DNA of 64,000 nt, from positions 224,896,532-224,960,531 of the forward strand of contig CM069432.1 of the NCBI GenBank assembly GCA_035610365.1, in the 5' to 3' direction. The stretch's first letter is position 1. The number at the start of each line of letters is the position of its first letter. This document shows positions 1 to 11,160 of this stretch, one piece after another. The notes under the pieces were generated by a model, which saw nothing but the letters and a program-made list of their open reading frames with translations, was not told where the DNA came from and made no database searches. Origin of the DNA: Aquatica leii (Eukaryota > Arthropoda > Insecta > Coleoptera > Lampyridae). Position numbers and translations under genes: made by a program.

Positions 1-829
1 TTTAACCGCTTTTGTAACATAGAAATAAATATTTCATTTATATACATACATAATCATAGAGTTACGCAAAATTAATTACATTTTTTTAATCAAAAACAAC
101 ACAAACTTAATATAAATATCACTTTGGCAATCATTAGAAAGTTATAAAAACACTGTGAATACCTTTATCTGTACATAATCGTATAGAAAACTTGAAGAAT
201 TGAGCTGTAATTATAAATCCTAAAGGATCATCAGATTTACGCAATAATCTACCTTAACGCAACCATGTGTGTTAATTTATATTTTTTTTATACAAATTAA
301 AACATGATACATAAAGAACAGAAATGATAATACATAATATCGATTACATTTATAGATTATAATAAAATGTTTCGACTTACCGTTTATTGTTCCATTTCGT
401 AATTGTACACACAGCATCACTTGTCAAACTGCAACCGAACAAGTGAAAAGATATCAATTTGCAGCGCAAGCGTTGACGACAGTAATCAAAAATATAGCAA
501 CGACTAATGCTGACTAATCACAAAGTATTCGTTTTTACTAAAACGATTCTACTGTTTTGAAAATAATTCAGTTTTATTTAACCGATCTTCAAACAATTCT
601 AATTATTCAAAAAATATTCGGTTTTAATAAATCAGTTTTTAGACGGTTGCTGATTATGGGAAAAAAATTGCAAGTACTGAAACGGTTTAAAAATGATTGT
701 GAAAAATCGGAACTCTTTCAATTTATTCACTGTCAGTTACATGTAAATGATATAAAAATGGAACTAACACGAAACAACGTAATGAAACAATTGTTTTAAT
801 TTTGTGACTGCAACAGTTTCAATCCGTGT
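1..829. other. AT-rich stretch, no gene recognised
   Basis: I see no credible exon or repeat of my own recognition here. The minus strand just left of the piggyBac fragment (about 540-829) may hold further, badly frame-broken core sequence of the same transposase, but the match is too weak to call. Confidence 0.4.
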
Positions 830-1290
830 TTACTGGGATATACCTAAAAATTTTAAAACGTCTTGTACAGAAATATTTAGGGGTTTATTTGGATGTTTTT
901 GCACACTGTAGAGACTACTTTGCCCTAGTGTTATTTCCAAAAAAATTTCAGTGAAGAAATATTTGCAACATGTAGATGGAGTCTCCAATTCCAGCAATTC
1001 CTTTGAGAGATTGGATTTGCCTCGAAATAATACTGCATCATTGTCGCTTTCTCCATATAATCCGATTTGGCAATTTCTTTGTAATGGATGCAGATGTTGA
1101 ACATTGTATATTCCCTTGTTCAACGTGTTCAGTCTCTACTACTTTAATGTTAGACTGATCACCATCGCCTAATTTAATATTTTCCAAATTAGCAGCATTT
1201 ACACTAACTGGGTTTTGTTCATCGTCATCGGCTTCTGGGACAAACTCTAGGACAGCAATAGTATCAGTATCAGACTTTTAATGTTTCTTG
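830..1290 (-). pseudogene. piggyBac transposase N-terminal fragment
   Basis: On the minus strand, starting near 1,290, there is an acidic N-terminal stretch (FVPEADDDEQNP), a basic piece (KKLPNRIIWRKRQ) and then sequence typical of the start of the piggyBac transposase core: EITLGQSSLYSVQKHPNKPL followed by VQDVLKFLGI. In the family this part precedes the DDD catalytic domain that cuts and pastes at TTAA. The reading shifts frame near 1,110, and no catalytic part follows in recognisable form, so this is a dead 5' fragment. No TTAA-flanked terminal repeat was found. Assignment rests on residue pattern only; another DDE_Tnp_1_7 subfamily is possible. Confidence 0.6.
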
Positions 1291-1384
1291 GTATGCTTAT
1301 AGTTTTATTCCTAATAACAATATATGTTATTTATAACGTGTTTTTAAATATACATATAACACTTACATTATTAGTTTTATAAAT

Positions 1385-1775
1385 GATTCCGATTTTCCAC
1401 TTACTGTTATCAAAGAAATCTTTTTGATAATGTTTTGATGTGTAAATTTTTTTTCTGGTCATACTGTTCACTAAATATAACTAAAAAACTGTAGCAATCA
1501 TCGATATTTAAAAGACTAATTATAATCAAACTAAAATTTAATTGATGTTTACGTACCTATAAAAGAAAATAAACATAAGCAAAACCATAACAATAAACGT
1601 AGGTGACATTAAGGTTATGTAGTATTCCCATTAACTATCGCTCCCTATTACTTAAAAGACACACTACCGTTTCTAAAAAATAAAACAATTGTTAAGTAGG
1701 TAAAATTGTAAAATTATAAGAAAATGCAAAAGTCAATAATTCACAAACGACGAAAAAACTAAGTAACCAACTTGT
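1385..1775 (-). repeat. Dispersed repeat R1, copy 1
   Basis: The reverse complement matches 9,035-9,425 through several blocks, including ACGGTAGTGT, ACAATTTTACCTAC and the TTATCAAAGAAA region. It has no coding potential. It is probably a non-autonomous mobile element, but I found no clear ends or target duplication. Confidence 0.6.
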
Positions 1776-2584
1776 TTGATAAAATGCGATTAACAATCTC
1801 GAAAATATTCACGTTTTTGTATAAGCGCTTGCTCGCTATAGTTTCAAAAAAAATTAATTATTGAATAAAAGTAGAATTGTCAAATTTAAATCTATACGTA
1901 ACTAAGTTAAACAATAATTTATAGCTAACAAAATAACTATAATTTTTCTTACTTGTAATAATAATAATGATTTACATGTTTTATTTTAGTTTGAACCATA
2001 AACATATAATTTTTTTTTAAATTATTAAATGTACTAATTTTATTTGTTTTGTAATTTTATTATGTTTGTATAAGGGTTAATGCCAATCTAGTATCTACAA
2101 TAATTTAAATTGATGAGTGTTTTCTATTCACATAGGAGGGGCTATAAAAAAACCACTTCGAACTTTTTTTGCGGTTACATTTTGTGCCTTCATCGGGCAA
2201 CTAAAATAGGAAATGAACATCTAACACACTTACGTATTATCTCTACTACTTAAGATAAAGCATATCGGATTAAACGCACACCATAAAAGAAAGCATCAGA
2301 CAGATGTCTCTATCTTTGTCTTACACAAACTATTTATGACAAATATCTCGATTTTTTCTTCTTTTTTTTCAGCTTTACAGACTAAGTTAAACAGGTTTCC
2401 TTTTTAAATAGAATAAGCGAGCCAGCAGAGGTTATTTATCAAAAATATTTATGTATACAAAATGTTTTTGTAATCTTTATTGTTATATTTCTACATCAGT
2501 AAATATATGTACGATCTAGGTTAAGGTTAAATTTATATTTAGAAAATATTGTTAATTATTTGTTAAAGTATTATTTAAAAAAAA
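1776..2584. other. AT-rich stretch, nothing recognised
   Basis: Homopolymer runs and short AT-rich words only. No exon, TIR or transposase fragment seen on either strand. Confidence 0.4.
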
Positions 2585-2760
2585 TTGTAAATTTCTTTCT
2601 GTATAAACGGTAGTGTGATTTTTACATAATAGGAATTTTATATGTCATTAACTTAACGTTAATTATTGTAGTTTTTCTTATACATATATTTTCTCTATTA
2701 CGTTAACGTCAATTAAATTTTGATTTTATTGATAATTAGTTTTAAAAATAATAATGCTTG
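2585..2760 (+). repeat. Dispersed repeat R1, partial copy 2
   Basis: Shares GTATAAACGGTAGTGT, ACGTTAACGTCAATTAAATT and the following ATTAGTTTTAAAAAT block with 9,095-9,250 in the same orientation, and with 1,385-1,775 inverted. It ends about 45 bases before the IS630-type transposon. Confidence 0.6.
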
Positions 2761-2803
2761 CAAGTTTTTTAAGTTCTTTTTCTAAATTTTTTACACTTAT
2801 ATA

Positions 2804-4327
2804 CAGGGTGTCCCACGAGGTACTGTACATACTGAAATAGTATGTTCCTTAGGTCAATTTAAGTAGAAAACGTCCTATAAACATGGGTCCAATTCGGCAT
2901 AGTTACACAGATACAAGCGTTCAAAGTTTATAACTGATCACACATTTTTTGAAAACTAATTATTCTTAGTGAACTGGAAAACAAAAGCCGAACAATATGT
3001 CATTTATTGCTTTCTTTTCTACTAATGTCACAGTCGATTTTATTAAATGAAGTGTAATTTAAATGCAAAATGCCTTCTCATTTTTCTAACGAAGAGTATA
3101 CTGATATCATTTACATTTATGGATTTTGTGATGGAAATGCGAGATCTGCCGTTAGGGAATATGAACGAAGATTTCCCAACAGGAGGGTGCCAAATCACCA
3201 AACCTTTTCTTCTGTGTTTCAACATGTACGGACTCATGGTTCATTTCCATCAGTTTCAACAAAATCTGACCGTCCTGTGCAGTTAAATGTGAATGAGCAG
3301 GAAAACATTCTAAAGATGGTTGATCGGAGTCCAGGGTTGAGTACTAGAAGAATTTCTTCTCGAACCGGACTACCCCGTATGTCAGTATGGCGAACATTAC
3401 ATGATGGGTTTTTGTATCCCTATCACATACAACAGGTTCAGCATTTGGAACCTAGAGATTTTGCTGCCCGGTTGAATTTCTGCCACTGGCTACAGGTAAA
3501 TCCACAATTAGTTCCATTCATTTTATTTAGCGACGAGGCGCAATTTACTAGAGATAGAGTGAACAATACACGTAATTCTCATTTGTGGTCATATCAAAAT
3601 CCACATGGCACAACAGAAACTAACTTTCAGCGCAGATTTTCTGTTAACGTATGGTGTGGCATGATTGACGATCAACTTATTGGACCTTTTTTCTTTGAGG
3701 AACGTCTGACAGGAGAAGCATATGCTAACTTTTGTGGAATGAATTGCTACCGCTTTTGGAAGAAGTACCTTTACTAACAAGACAACAAATGTTTCTGCAA
3801 CATGATGGAACTCCTCCACATTTTAGTCGGCATGTGACCGAATATCTAAATTTTGCTTACCCCAATAGGTGGATTGGGCGTGGAGGCCCGCATGCTTGGC
3901 CACCGAGATCGCCCGATCTCACAACTTTGGACTTCTATCATGTGAAAAGTTTAGTATACGAGGTAAAAGTTAATACCAGAGCTGAACTAATACAGCGTAT
4001 CCTGGATGTGTGTCAACAAACACGGGACAACCAGGTGCTTCGAGCGGCTACTCGGTCCATTTTAGATCGTTGTATTAATCCGAACGAGGTCATTTTGAGC
4101 ATTTGATGTGATTTTTTTTGTTTGTTTTTTTTATGTTTGTTTTGTAGTTCGATTTTCTGTTTTCAATAATAATAATTTTCAAAAAATGTGTGAGCATTTA
4201 TAAACTTTGAACGCTTGTATCTGTGTAACTATGGCGAATTGGACTTATGTTTACAGGACGTTTTCTACCTAAATTAACCTAAGGAACATACCATTTCAGT
4301 ATGTACAGTACCTCGAGGGACACCCTG
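2804..4327 (+). mobile_element. IS630/Tc1/mariner-type transposon, nearly intact
   Basis: A complete 1,524-bp element. The ends are CAGGGTGTCCCACGAGG on the left and the reverse complement of CAGGGTGTCCCTCGAGG on the right, each flanked by TA (2,802-2,803 and 4,328-4,329), the target duplication of this superfamily. The terminal inverted repeats run about 160 bp (2,804-2,966 and 4,164-4,327), unusually long for a 1.5-kb element, with few mismatches. Inside is one transposase gene broken by a single frameshift. The good state of both TIRs and gene makes this one of the youngest autonomous-type insertions in the window. It is probably mobilised only in trans now. Confidence 0.93.
3070..4106 (+). 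pseudogene. IS630/mariner-type transposase, one frameshift
   Basis: Starts MPSHFSNEEYTDIIYIYGFC, the helix-turn-helix N-terminus (DUF4817-like) seen in many insect IS630-type transposases. A second helix-turn-helix lies around LSTRRISSRTGLPRMSVWR, followed by the DDE core: LFSDEAQF (first Asp), FLQHDGTPPHF (second Asp) and PRSPDLTTLDF (third Asp, 37 residues after the second). All three acidic residues are present. A one-base deletion near 3,735 moves the frame between GEAYANF and NELLPLLEEV; otherwise the chain reads through to EVILSI and a stop at 4,106, about 345 residues in all, the usual length. It would cut at the TIRs and insert at TA. As it stands it makes a truncated protein lacking two catalytic Asp. 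Confidence 0.92.
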
Positions 4328-4329
4328 TA

Positions 4330-5300
4330 TAAAAAACTTACAAGAAAAGGTCCGCTGGTACGTTAGAATTATCGCACGACAAAAGCAATGATAAGACTAT
4401 AAGTTAATTTTTTCTTTTGGGCGTTTCTCTTAAAAACCAAAATTTCTTTTGGAACGTTTTGTTCTATATTTTTTTTGTTGTTATTGAACTTTTCTTTAGG
4501 TTTCATTATATTTTTTAGATGTTGGTTAATAAAGTTTATGGTTTGGTTTCTATCGTTTATTTAATTTGTAGTGGATTTAGAATTTTGTCAAAATTTAACT
4601 TTTGTTTGGGACTCGTAGTGATTTAATAAATGTAGAATTAAAAATCTTTTTATATTTTCACTTTATAGTGGAATATTTGTTTTGTGCGATTTACATGTTA
4701 TATGAAACTCCGATAATAAATTACTACTACTATAATTTGGAAAAATGCTATGGTGTGACAAAAAAAATGTTAAATATTCTAAAAGTGTTTTTGAATTTTC
4801 ATCGAGAAATAAGTAAGCTTGTGCATATACTGAATACTAGTTATGGTTAAAATAATTTTTTGTTAATAATAATAAGTATTCAATTTAAATATATTATTTA
4901 AAACAATTTATCAAGGTAAGAGTTACTGGTAATTGCATATTTTGCAATTATTAATAGATTTTTTGTGCTGCCAACATCGCAAACGTCAATATTCGTTCGC
5001 TAGTGTAGTTATGTAATGAACGAAAAAAGCTCTAGGGTGGCAAAATGAAAACTAGGAATCTACATGAAAGTAAGTGTTCAAAGTCAATTAATATATTAGA
5101 ATGAGTATTCGACAGGTGGAAAAATCATTTTAAAAATCTTGAAAATCAGTTAAAATTGAAGAAAAACAATGTTAAAGTTAATGTCAAATCTGACAGATTT
5201 AGTAATAAATGTAGTACCAACATATTATTTTTCTGTTGATTTTTTTTATTTTTTCAAAAAAGAATGTAATTTTATAAAAGGCAACACAAAAAATAATGTA
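4330..5300. other. AT-rich stretch, no gene recognised
   Basis: Short open frames only, without family resemblance. No TIR or splice-bounded exon recognised. Confidence 0.4.
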
Positions 5301-5306
5301 TATTAC

Positions 5307-5412
5307 TCTCGTCGAAAGAATCATAGCATAACTCACTCACATGCAACGCTCGGCCGTGCGGCCTCGCGTCGCATTAACGTTCGTTATGCTATTTCTTACT
5401 TTCGATTCTTGT
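5307..5412. repeat. CpG-rich imperfect palindrome
   Basis: The segment folds on itself: CGAAAGAATCATAGCATAAC on the left mirrors GTTATGCTATTTCTTACTTTCG on the right, around a GC-rich centre CGGCCGTGCGGCC (5,351-5,363). CpG is dense here while the flanks are AT-rich. No coding potential. It may be the end structure of a non-autonomous element, a small structured RNA or a protein-binding palindrome. Confidence 0.6.
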
Positions 5413-5544
5413 TACGTAAACTACTATTGTTATTTCTGTTTCCATATTTAGTCAATAATATAATTGCTTCGGTGAATTGTAGGTATTGTTTCGCACGGTA
5501 GTAATATTGTATAAATGTAGTCTGTCTCTTTAGTTTTTCTATAT

Positions 5545-6060
5545 CTTATCGAAGTTAATTAATGATATAAACTAAATATGATAGAAAACCATCTCATAGT
5601 GTAAATTTACTATGTTAAGATAGTAATTTGCAAATTACTACAGAAGTGGAAACGTTGACAAATTGATTTTATACCCACGTAATTCAAATAAGTTTTGAAT
5701 ATACCGTGTGCAAAACTACAACTAATAATATTGTAAGGTAAATACTGTCGATGCAAATGTAACAACACTATTAACATAAACCACTGGATGACTGTTTCGC
5801 TCTGTTGGAACTCCTCAGCAGTAGGAAAACACTCTAATGTAATATAATAAGTTAATGTATTGACAAATCTATAGCTTTAAATTAATAAATGATGTCAGTA
5901 ACATAAACGAAATATAATGGGAGAGCTATCTTATAGTGTAAATTTTGCTGGCTTTATAAAATAAACTAGTCAAAATTTCTACTTCTACAGCAATTTACAA
6001 GTTATTATCTTCACACAGTGACTTTATACTATGAGATGAGTTTGTCGTCATATTTTGCTT
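5545..6060 (+). repeat. Dispersed repeat R2, two partial copies
   Basis: Two diverged units (about 5,545-5,720 and 5,876-6,055) share AATGATGTCAGTAAC / GAAATAT and TCATAGTGTAAATTTA-like blocks with each other and with 29,035-29,240. The second ends in an inverted TACTATGAGATGAG that mirrors the internal CATCTCATAGTG. Probably old non-autonomous elements. Confidence 0.5.
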
Positions 6061-6617
6061 TGAATCATTTTCTATTTCAATTTGGTAATATTCTGAATAC
6101 TCTATTTTACTTAAAAAATTTATTTATTTAATTTTGTATTTATTGGCTAAGAAGAATTTACATAATGTTTTGAAATCAATGAATCAATTATCTTTGGTTT
6201 ATTTTTGTCATATTTATTATTTAAATCGTTTTAAATAGATAGAAGCATAATCCTAATCAGTTTTTATGTTAAAAATTACGGTTTCGGAATTTATTTTGTA
6301 ATAATAATTTTTGATATTTGAAATGCCTCACATTGGAAATGGTATTAAAAATTAATGTTTTGGTTTAAACAGTTTAAACACATTTTAAATAATAGTTTAC
6401 AAAATTGTTTAAACTGAAATTGATATTGAGGTAAAAAACTATAATTAGACAATCTATGATTAAAAACATTTGTTAAAAATGGATTAATTTGTGGTTGCGA
6501 TGTTTGATTAAAAAATTTAAATATAAAAATATTTTATAAAAATCAGTTTCTTATGGATGCTGCAATATACCTTGTTGTGGTAACAAAAAATTAAAAAAAA
6601 AACGAAATGGATGTAGT
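6061..6617. other. AT-rich stretch, nothing recognised
   Basis: No exon, repeat end or transposon fragment recognised before the PLE starts. Confidence 0.4.
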
Positions 6618-7580
6618 ATGATTAGAAAATTTCAATCACAGCTGATTTCAATATGTGTGACTTACATGCATGTACTCAATTACCTAAGGACATTTTTACT
6701 CCTAAATCCAATCCAAAATTGGCTTTTTTTACCCTACATTTACAAGGTTACAGATCAAACAGGGAAATTTCTTCATAAGAATAGTATTAAACCCATATTC
6801 AACTCGACAGGCAAAGTCTCTCATATTCTTCCTTCTCCCAAGGCCACACTTCATCTCAAGGCGTATACCAAATTCCTTGTTCACGTGGTTTAGTTTACAT
6901 TGGTAAAACTGGTCGTTCCGTCATTACTAGCATTTCATAACATGATCGTTATATAAAGAAAAGGCATATTTCTAAGTCTGCGGTTGATAATCATCATTTT
7001 ACTATACGACAAAAGATAGACTCTAATAACGTTTCGGTGGTTGCCAAATCTCCATTCTTCTTCAACAGGAAATTTTGAAAAAGCATATAAATCATCAAAC
7101 TTTAATCGTGGTCATGATTTCAAACTATCCTCTTTTTGGACCAAGGTATTATTCCTTTATCAAAAACACGCCCTTTTTCGACCGTAACCTAATCAGAGTC
7201 AGGCTTAACCAGCTGTGACGATACTTCTTCTTTATATACGGAGACTATTCCTTCTTAAGTCACTTTTATAGGGTTCAAAATCTAGCTTGGTTCACAAGAT
7301 TACCTAACTTTGTAGCGGTCTGCGGTTCTTTGTTAGATTTTTGTTTGCTTTTTCAAGTTAATTGTTTTCTTTCTTATCTTTCATCTGGCTTAGTTCACAA
7401 ACTGAGTACCTTACTTTTTAGAATTTTTTAGTTAGATATTGGTTGTTTGTTTGAGTTCTTCAATTTCTCTCACGCCTTGATGAAGCCCCTTACGAAAGTG
7501 GGCAAAACGTTGGCAACTTTGGTTACAACAATGACACGGACCAAACCCGGAAGACGTTCTTATCTTAGTATAAACAATTA
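6618..7580 (+). mobile_element. Penelope-like element, 3' half (GIY-YIG end)
   Basis: Degenerate plus-strand copy of the PLE at 59,260-61,080. It starts in the linker after the reverse transcriptase and reads through the GIY-YIG endonuclease region (residues like YQIPCS, LVYIGKTGRSVIT, HDRYIKKRHISKSAV, VVAKSPFFFNRKF) with several stops and frameshifts. The 3' UTR then ends in the same terminus as the 59-kb copy (GGACCAAACCCGGAAGAC then TTCTTATC). PLEs pair a telomerase-like reverse transcriptase with this endonuclease. The reverse transcriptase is missing, which fits 5' truncation on insertion. Confidence 0.85.
7474..7530 (+). ncRNA. Hammerhead-like core of PLE, degenerate
   Basis: CTTGATGA-AGCCCC...GTGGGC-AAAACGTTGGC occupies the place of the hammerhead core (CTGATGA, stem II, GAAA) seen in the 59-kb copy. 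Here the first core C is T and the GAAA is AAAA, so self-cleavage is not expected. Stem II can still form (GCCC with GGGC). Confidence 0.45.
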
Positions 7581-9034
7581 TATTGTTTAAATAATAATAG
7601 CAAAATAAACATTGTAAAAAAGATTAAGAATATTTAAAATATTTATTAAAAGAATACAAACTTTGTAGAAACTTTATTTTAAACCAATGTATTTACACTC
7701 ACACAATATTAGCATTTAAATTAATATTCAGAAGCACTAAAACTTTAATGTACAAGTTGTTACAAAGCGTGTAAGTTACTATTTTAAAAAAATATACTAT
7801 TTTTACATCAACGCAAGCATAAAAAATATGATAATTTAAAAATACTTGTATATTTTAGTTTTAAAATTACAAGACGTTCTCATTTTTAATGAAAAACCAG
7901 TAAGTGTGAAAAAGGATTGAAGTAAAAGGAGAGATTTATTTTGATATCACAATGCGTTTTTGTTTTAATTACAGATTAGTAACGATAGTAATAAAGCGCT
8001 AACATACTAATTCCTTTTAATGTTTATTTTTATATTTTATTTTAAAAGTAATTAAATAACTTCAACAGTAAGGTGTTGCTTTGTTTATGTTCAACTTTAG
8101 TACTATCTTTATTTAAATTTTAAGAAATATTTATTATTGTGTTTGTTAAATAAGTCTTATTTTGCTACGTCATTTTTAAGCAAATAGTCTAAAATTAACA
8201 CAATTCAAAGAAAAAAATTTAATATTAACATTAAACTTGAAAAATGTAAACATTTATTAAATTGCATTGCTGCCGACTCTAAATTAACAAATTTTAATTA
8301 TTATTCTACAAAGGTATTATAAATCCTTCAGAACATACAAATATTTATGAAACAAAGCTAACATATCTTTGTTAAAATAAAGTTATTTTTGCAATAATTA
8401 AATATTGTAGGAGATCTTACAAAAAAAAGCTGTTGGCATTTGTATCATGTTGAAAAATTATGTAAATGTATCTCCAATGATTCCAGCTATTAAAACTCTT
8501 TATTAATGCAAATTGTTAGCATATAAATGAGAAAATTATATTTTACATTGTTTCGGAAGAAATAACTATGTACAATATAGAAGTAACACTTTTTTTGTAT
8601 GTTTAATATAAAAATGCACTGGAATTTGTATTCTATGTGCTTTAACACTAACACTAAATTACATTTTTCCCTTAAGAAATGAAAGTTTATTTAAATTTAA
8701 TCTATTTTAAAATTTTAATTTTTTAATGTAGACAGACGTATTTTTAATTTTCTTGCCTATGTTAAGCGTAAAATTAAAAGATTAAAACGAAATTATTTAA
8801 AATTAATTTTATAAGAAAGAAAAATTTTAGATGCAGTAAGACTGCAGAAAAAGTGATGTTTAAAAACACAAATTTACTTGAAGTATTTTCTTCGAATTGT
8901 TGACAAAAAAATTAATTTTCCATTTAAATATTAAACTAATTGAATGCAAATAAAATAGTTATTTAATCAACAAGGTTGGTAACAAAGGCAATATTTAAAA
9001 TTTTTAATATCTCCGAGATAATAATCGTCGATTA
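7581..9034. other. AT-rich stretch, nothing recognised
   Basis: Very AT-rich, with short words only. No exon or element end found on either strand. Confidence 0.4.
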
Positions 9035-9425
9035 TCAAACTTTTGCGTTTTCTTATGATTTTACAATTTTACCTACCTAACAACTGTTTTATTTTTGTAT
9101 AAACGGTAGTGTAATTATTAAGTAACGGGAATTTTACATAATTTTAACTTACGTTTATTGTTATGTTTTCTATTATATTTATTTTCTTTAATACGTTAAC
9201 GTCAATTAAATTTCAATTTAATTGATTACAATTAGTTTTAAAAATATTAACTATTCCAACATTTTTTAGTTTTATGTTTTTAACAGAATGACTAAAGAAT
9301 TGAATAAAATCACATCCGATAAATTATCAAAAATTTTTCTTTGATAAACAGTAATCGTGTGCTTGTTTTCTTTAGAGACATCAGCAGAACTTGCTGTAAA
9401 GAGGAAATCAGATTGATTTATAAAA
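9035..9425 (+). repeat. Dispersed repeat R1, copy 3
   Basis: Longest recognisable copy. It matches the inverted copy at 1,385-1,775 through TTTTCTTATGATTTTACAAT, ACCTACCTAACAA, ACGGTAGTGTAATTA, the GTTAACGTCAATTAAATT block and the TTCTTTGATAA-ACAGTAA region. No gene inside. Confidence 0.6.
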
Positions 9426-10029
9426 CAAATAAGATAGGCGTTCATACATTTAAAAATAATTCGTAACTAACAAATATTGTTATTAGAAATAACAATATAA
9501 ACTGACCAGGGAACATCAAAAATCTGCAATCTACAAAATCTACAATAGTAATTAAAATTCAATTGTTTCTGTAGATAAGAAAGTTTTAACAACAAAAAAT
9601 TTAGTTCAAAATTTATAAACAACAGTTAATTACAACTGTGAACTAAATTTTATAAGCAAATTTTTACTACAAATTGAGTTTACCGACAAAAAATGAGACG
9701 ATACCGATATCGTGCTTTGCTGATGTTTTAAAGAAATCCAAAAAACTAGTTTTTCTACTTATATATTAAAGATATATTTATCTATCTATCATATTGCGGT
9801 GTTACCTTTGTGTATCAAAATATTTACATAATCGCAATTACAAAGAAATAATGTGGTATGTACTACATAGAGCTGAGAAGAGATTTATAATCGTTTGTCG
9901 ATAATACAGATTTGTGATATCAACTATAATCTAACGTTCCATATTGTAGTTTTAAATAAATAACATGCAACAAACTAAATTTATAGGTTTAGTAACAATT
10001 TGGTAAAAAGTAAAGGAATTTTGGTATAT
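9426..10029. other. AT-rich stretch, nothing recognised
   Basis: No exon, TIR or repeat identified. Confidence 0.4.
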
Positions 10030-10360
10030 TTATACACATTTGTTACAAATTTTGGTTTTTACTTCTTTTTGCAGCTGTGCGCATTTGGAGCCGCGACGTT
10101 TTATAGAACCTTCAATAGGTAAATGATCGCCTACATGTTGAAGTCTTCGCTTGTTTGATTTAGGTTGTCCTAAAAGTTTTGTTGATTTTTTTACTCGGTA
10201 GACAAAAATAGCTGCTACGTCATTAAGTATATAAAATCTTGGAAAAAATTTTTGACTGCTGCTACTCCAAAACACTACTCCATCTGGTGCTACTACGTTT
10301 TCATTTTCGATTGTCTCATTATCAATTTGACTAATTTTATTGTTATTATTCAACTATAAT
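10030..10360 (-). pseudogene. piggyBac remnant joining N- and C-terminal parts
   Basis: The minus-strand frame of 107 codons begins with an acidic/Asn-rich stretch like a piggyBac N-terminus and passes through DGVVFWSS. It ends in QHVGDHLPIEGSIKRR then CAQLQKEVKTKICNKC, the cysteine-rich zinc-binding tail of piggyBac transposases (HLP...GS..RR.KC, C..C). The catalytic core is absent, so this looks like an internally deleted copy, the class that gives rise to MITEs. Terminal repeats were not found. The tail match is convincing; the N-terminal assignment is an inference. Confidence 0.55.
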
Positions 10361-11160
10361 TTCATCATGTCTGTTATTGTCGCTCTCTAAGAGATAATAA
10401 TTGTCTCCTGACAAACCTTCACAATGTTCTTATCGTCGTCGATTCACTTTATGTGAGTATTATTTTACTTATTGTTGCCTGTTGAAACCTAGGTGTTCTA
10501 CAGTGGAAAACATTACAAATCAATAGGTGCATTGCTTATTCGTAACTTTAGAAAGAAGAAACAACACCTTTTGGGCAATAATACACTTACAAATTCTTTA
10601 ATTGTAAGAGAAAGCAGTGAACGTTGTAAGTAGACGGACTTCACTGGCAAACTGTCAGGTTATGTGACTATTTCTAAGTAAATACTTGCAAAATGTTCAT
10701 TTAAAGTCGGGTATACTTGTAGTAGAAGTAGCGATAAAAAAAAGGGCAGAATAACAGTATGCAAATAGCAGGTGATTTAAAAAATAGTGGTAAATTTTAA
10801 AAAATGTGCGAGTGGGTTTGTGCAAAACAATGGTCAATAATTACTATAAATAAAGCGTTGGCGGAGTAGAAATGTGTAAAATAGCAGTAAAAAAAAACAA
10901 ATGGTTAAAATAGTAATTCTATGTTAATCTTGGCTTATAAATTTAGTTTTCTAATATTGTTGGCATACAAAATTTATAAACAATTTTGAATCAATGAAAC
11001 CAAAAAACCGTTTTCTATTAATGCAAAATTTTTAACTCATAAAATTATCCAAGAGAATTAAGAATTTTTGAAAGTTATGTAAATTGTATTACCTGACTTT
11101 TTTAAACAAAAAATAAATTTAAAAATTCATCTAGAAATTATTATAATTGAATATTGTAAC
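10361..11160. other. AT-rich stretch, nothing recognised
   Basis: No open frame of interest. The last bases carry the left copy of a 12-base direct repeat bracketing the fold-back that follows. Confidence 0.4.

Noticed and set aside
557..799. 80-codon plus-strand open frame
   Set aside because: No family resemblance and composition of random AT-rich sequence; the opposite strand is more likely decayed piggyBac.
4602..4850. 82-codon plus-strand open frame
   Set aside because: Hydrophobic and Tyr/Asn-rich as expected from AT-rich DNA; no motif, splice site or neighbour supports it.
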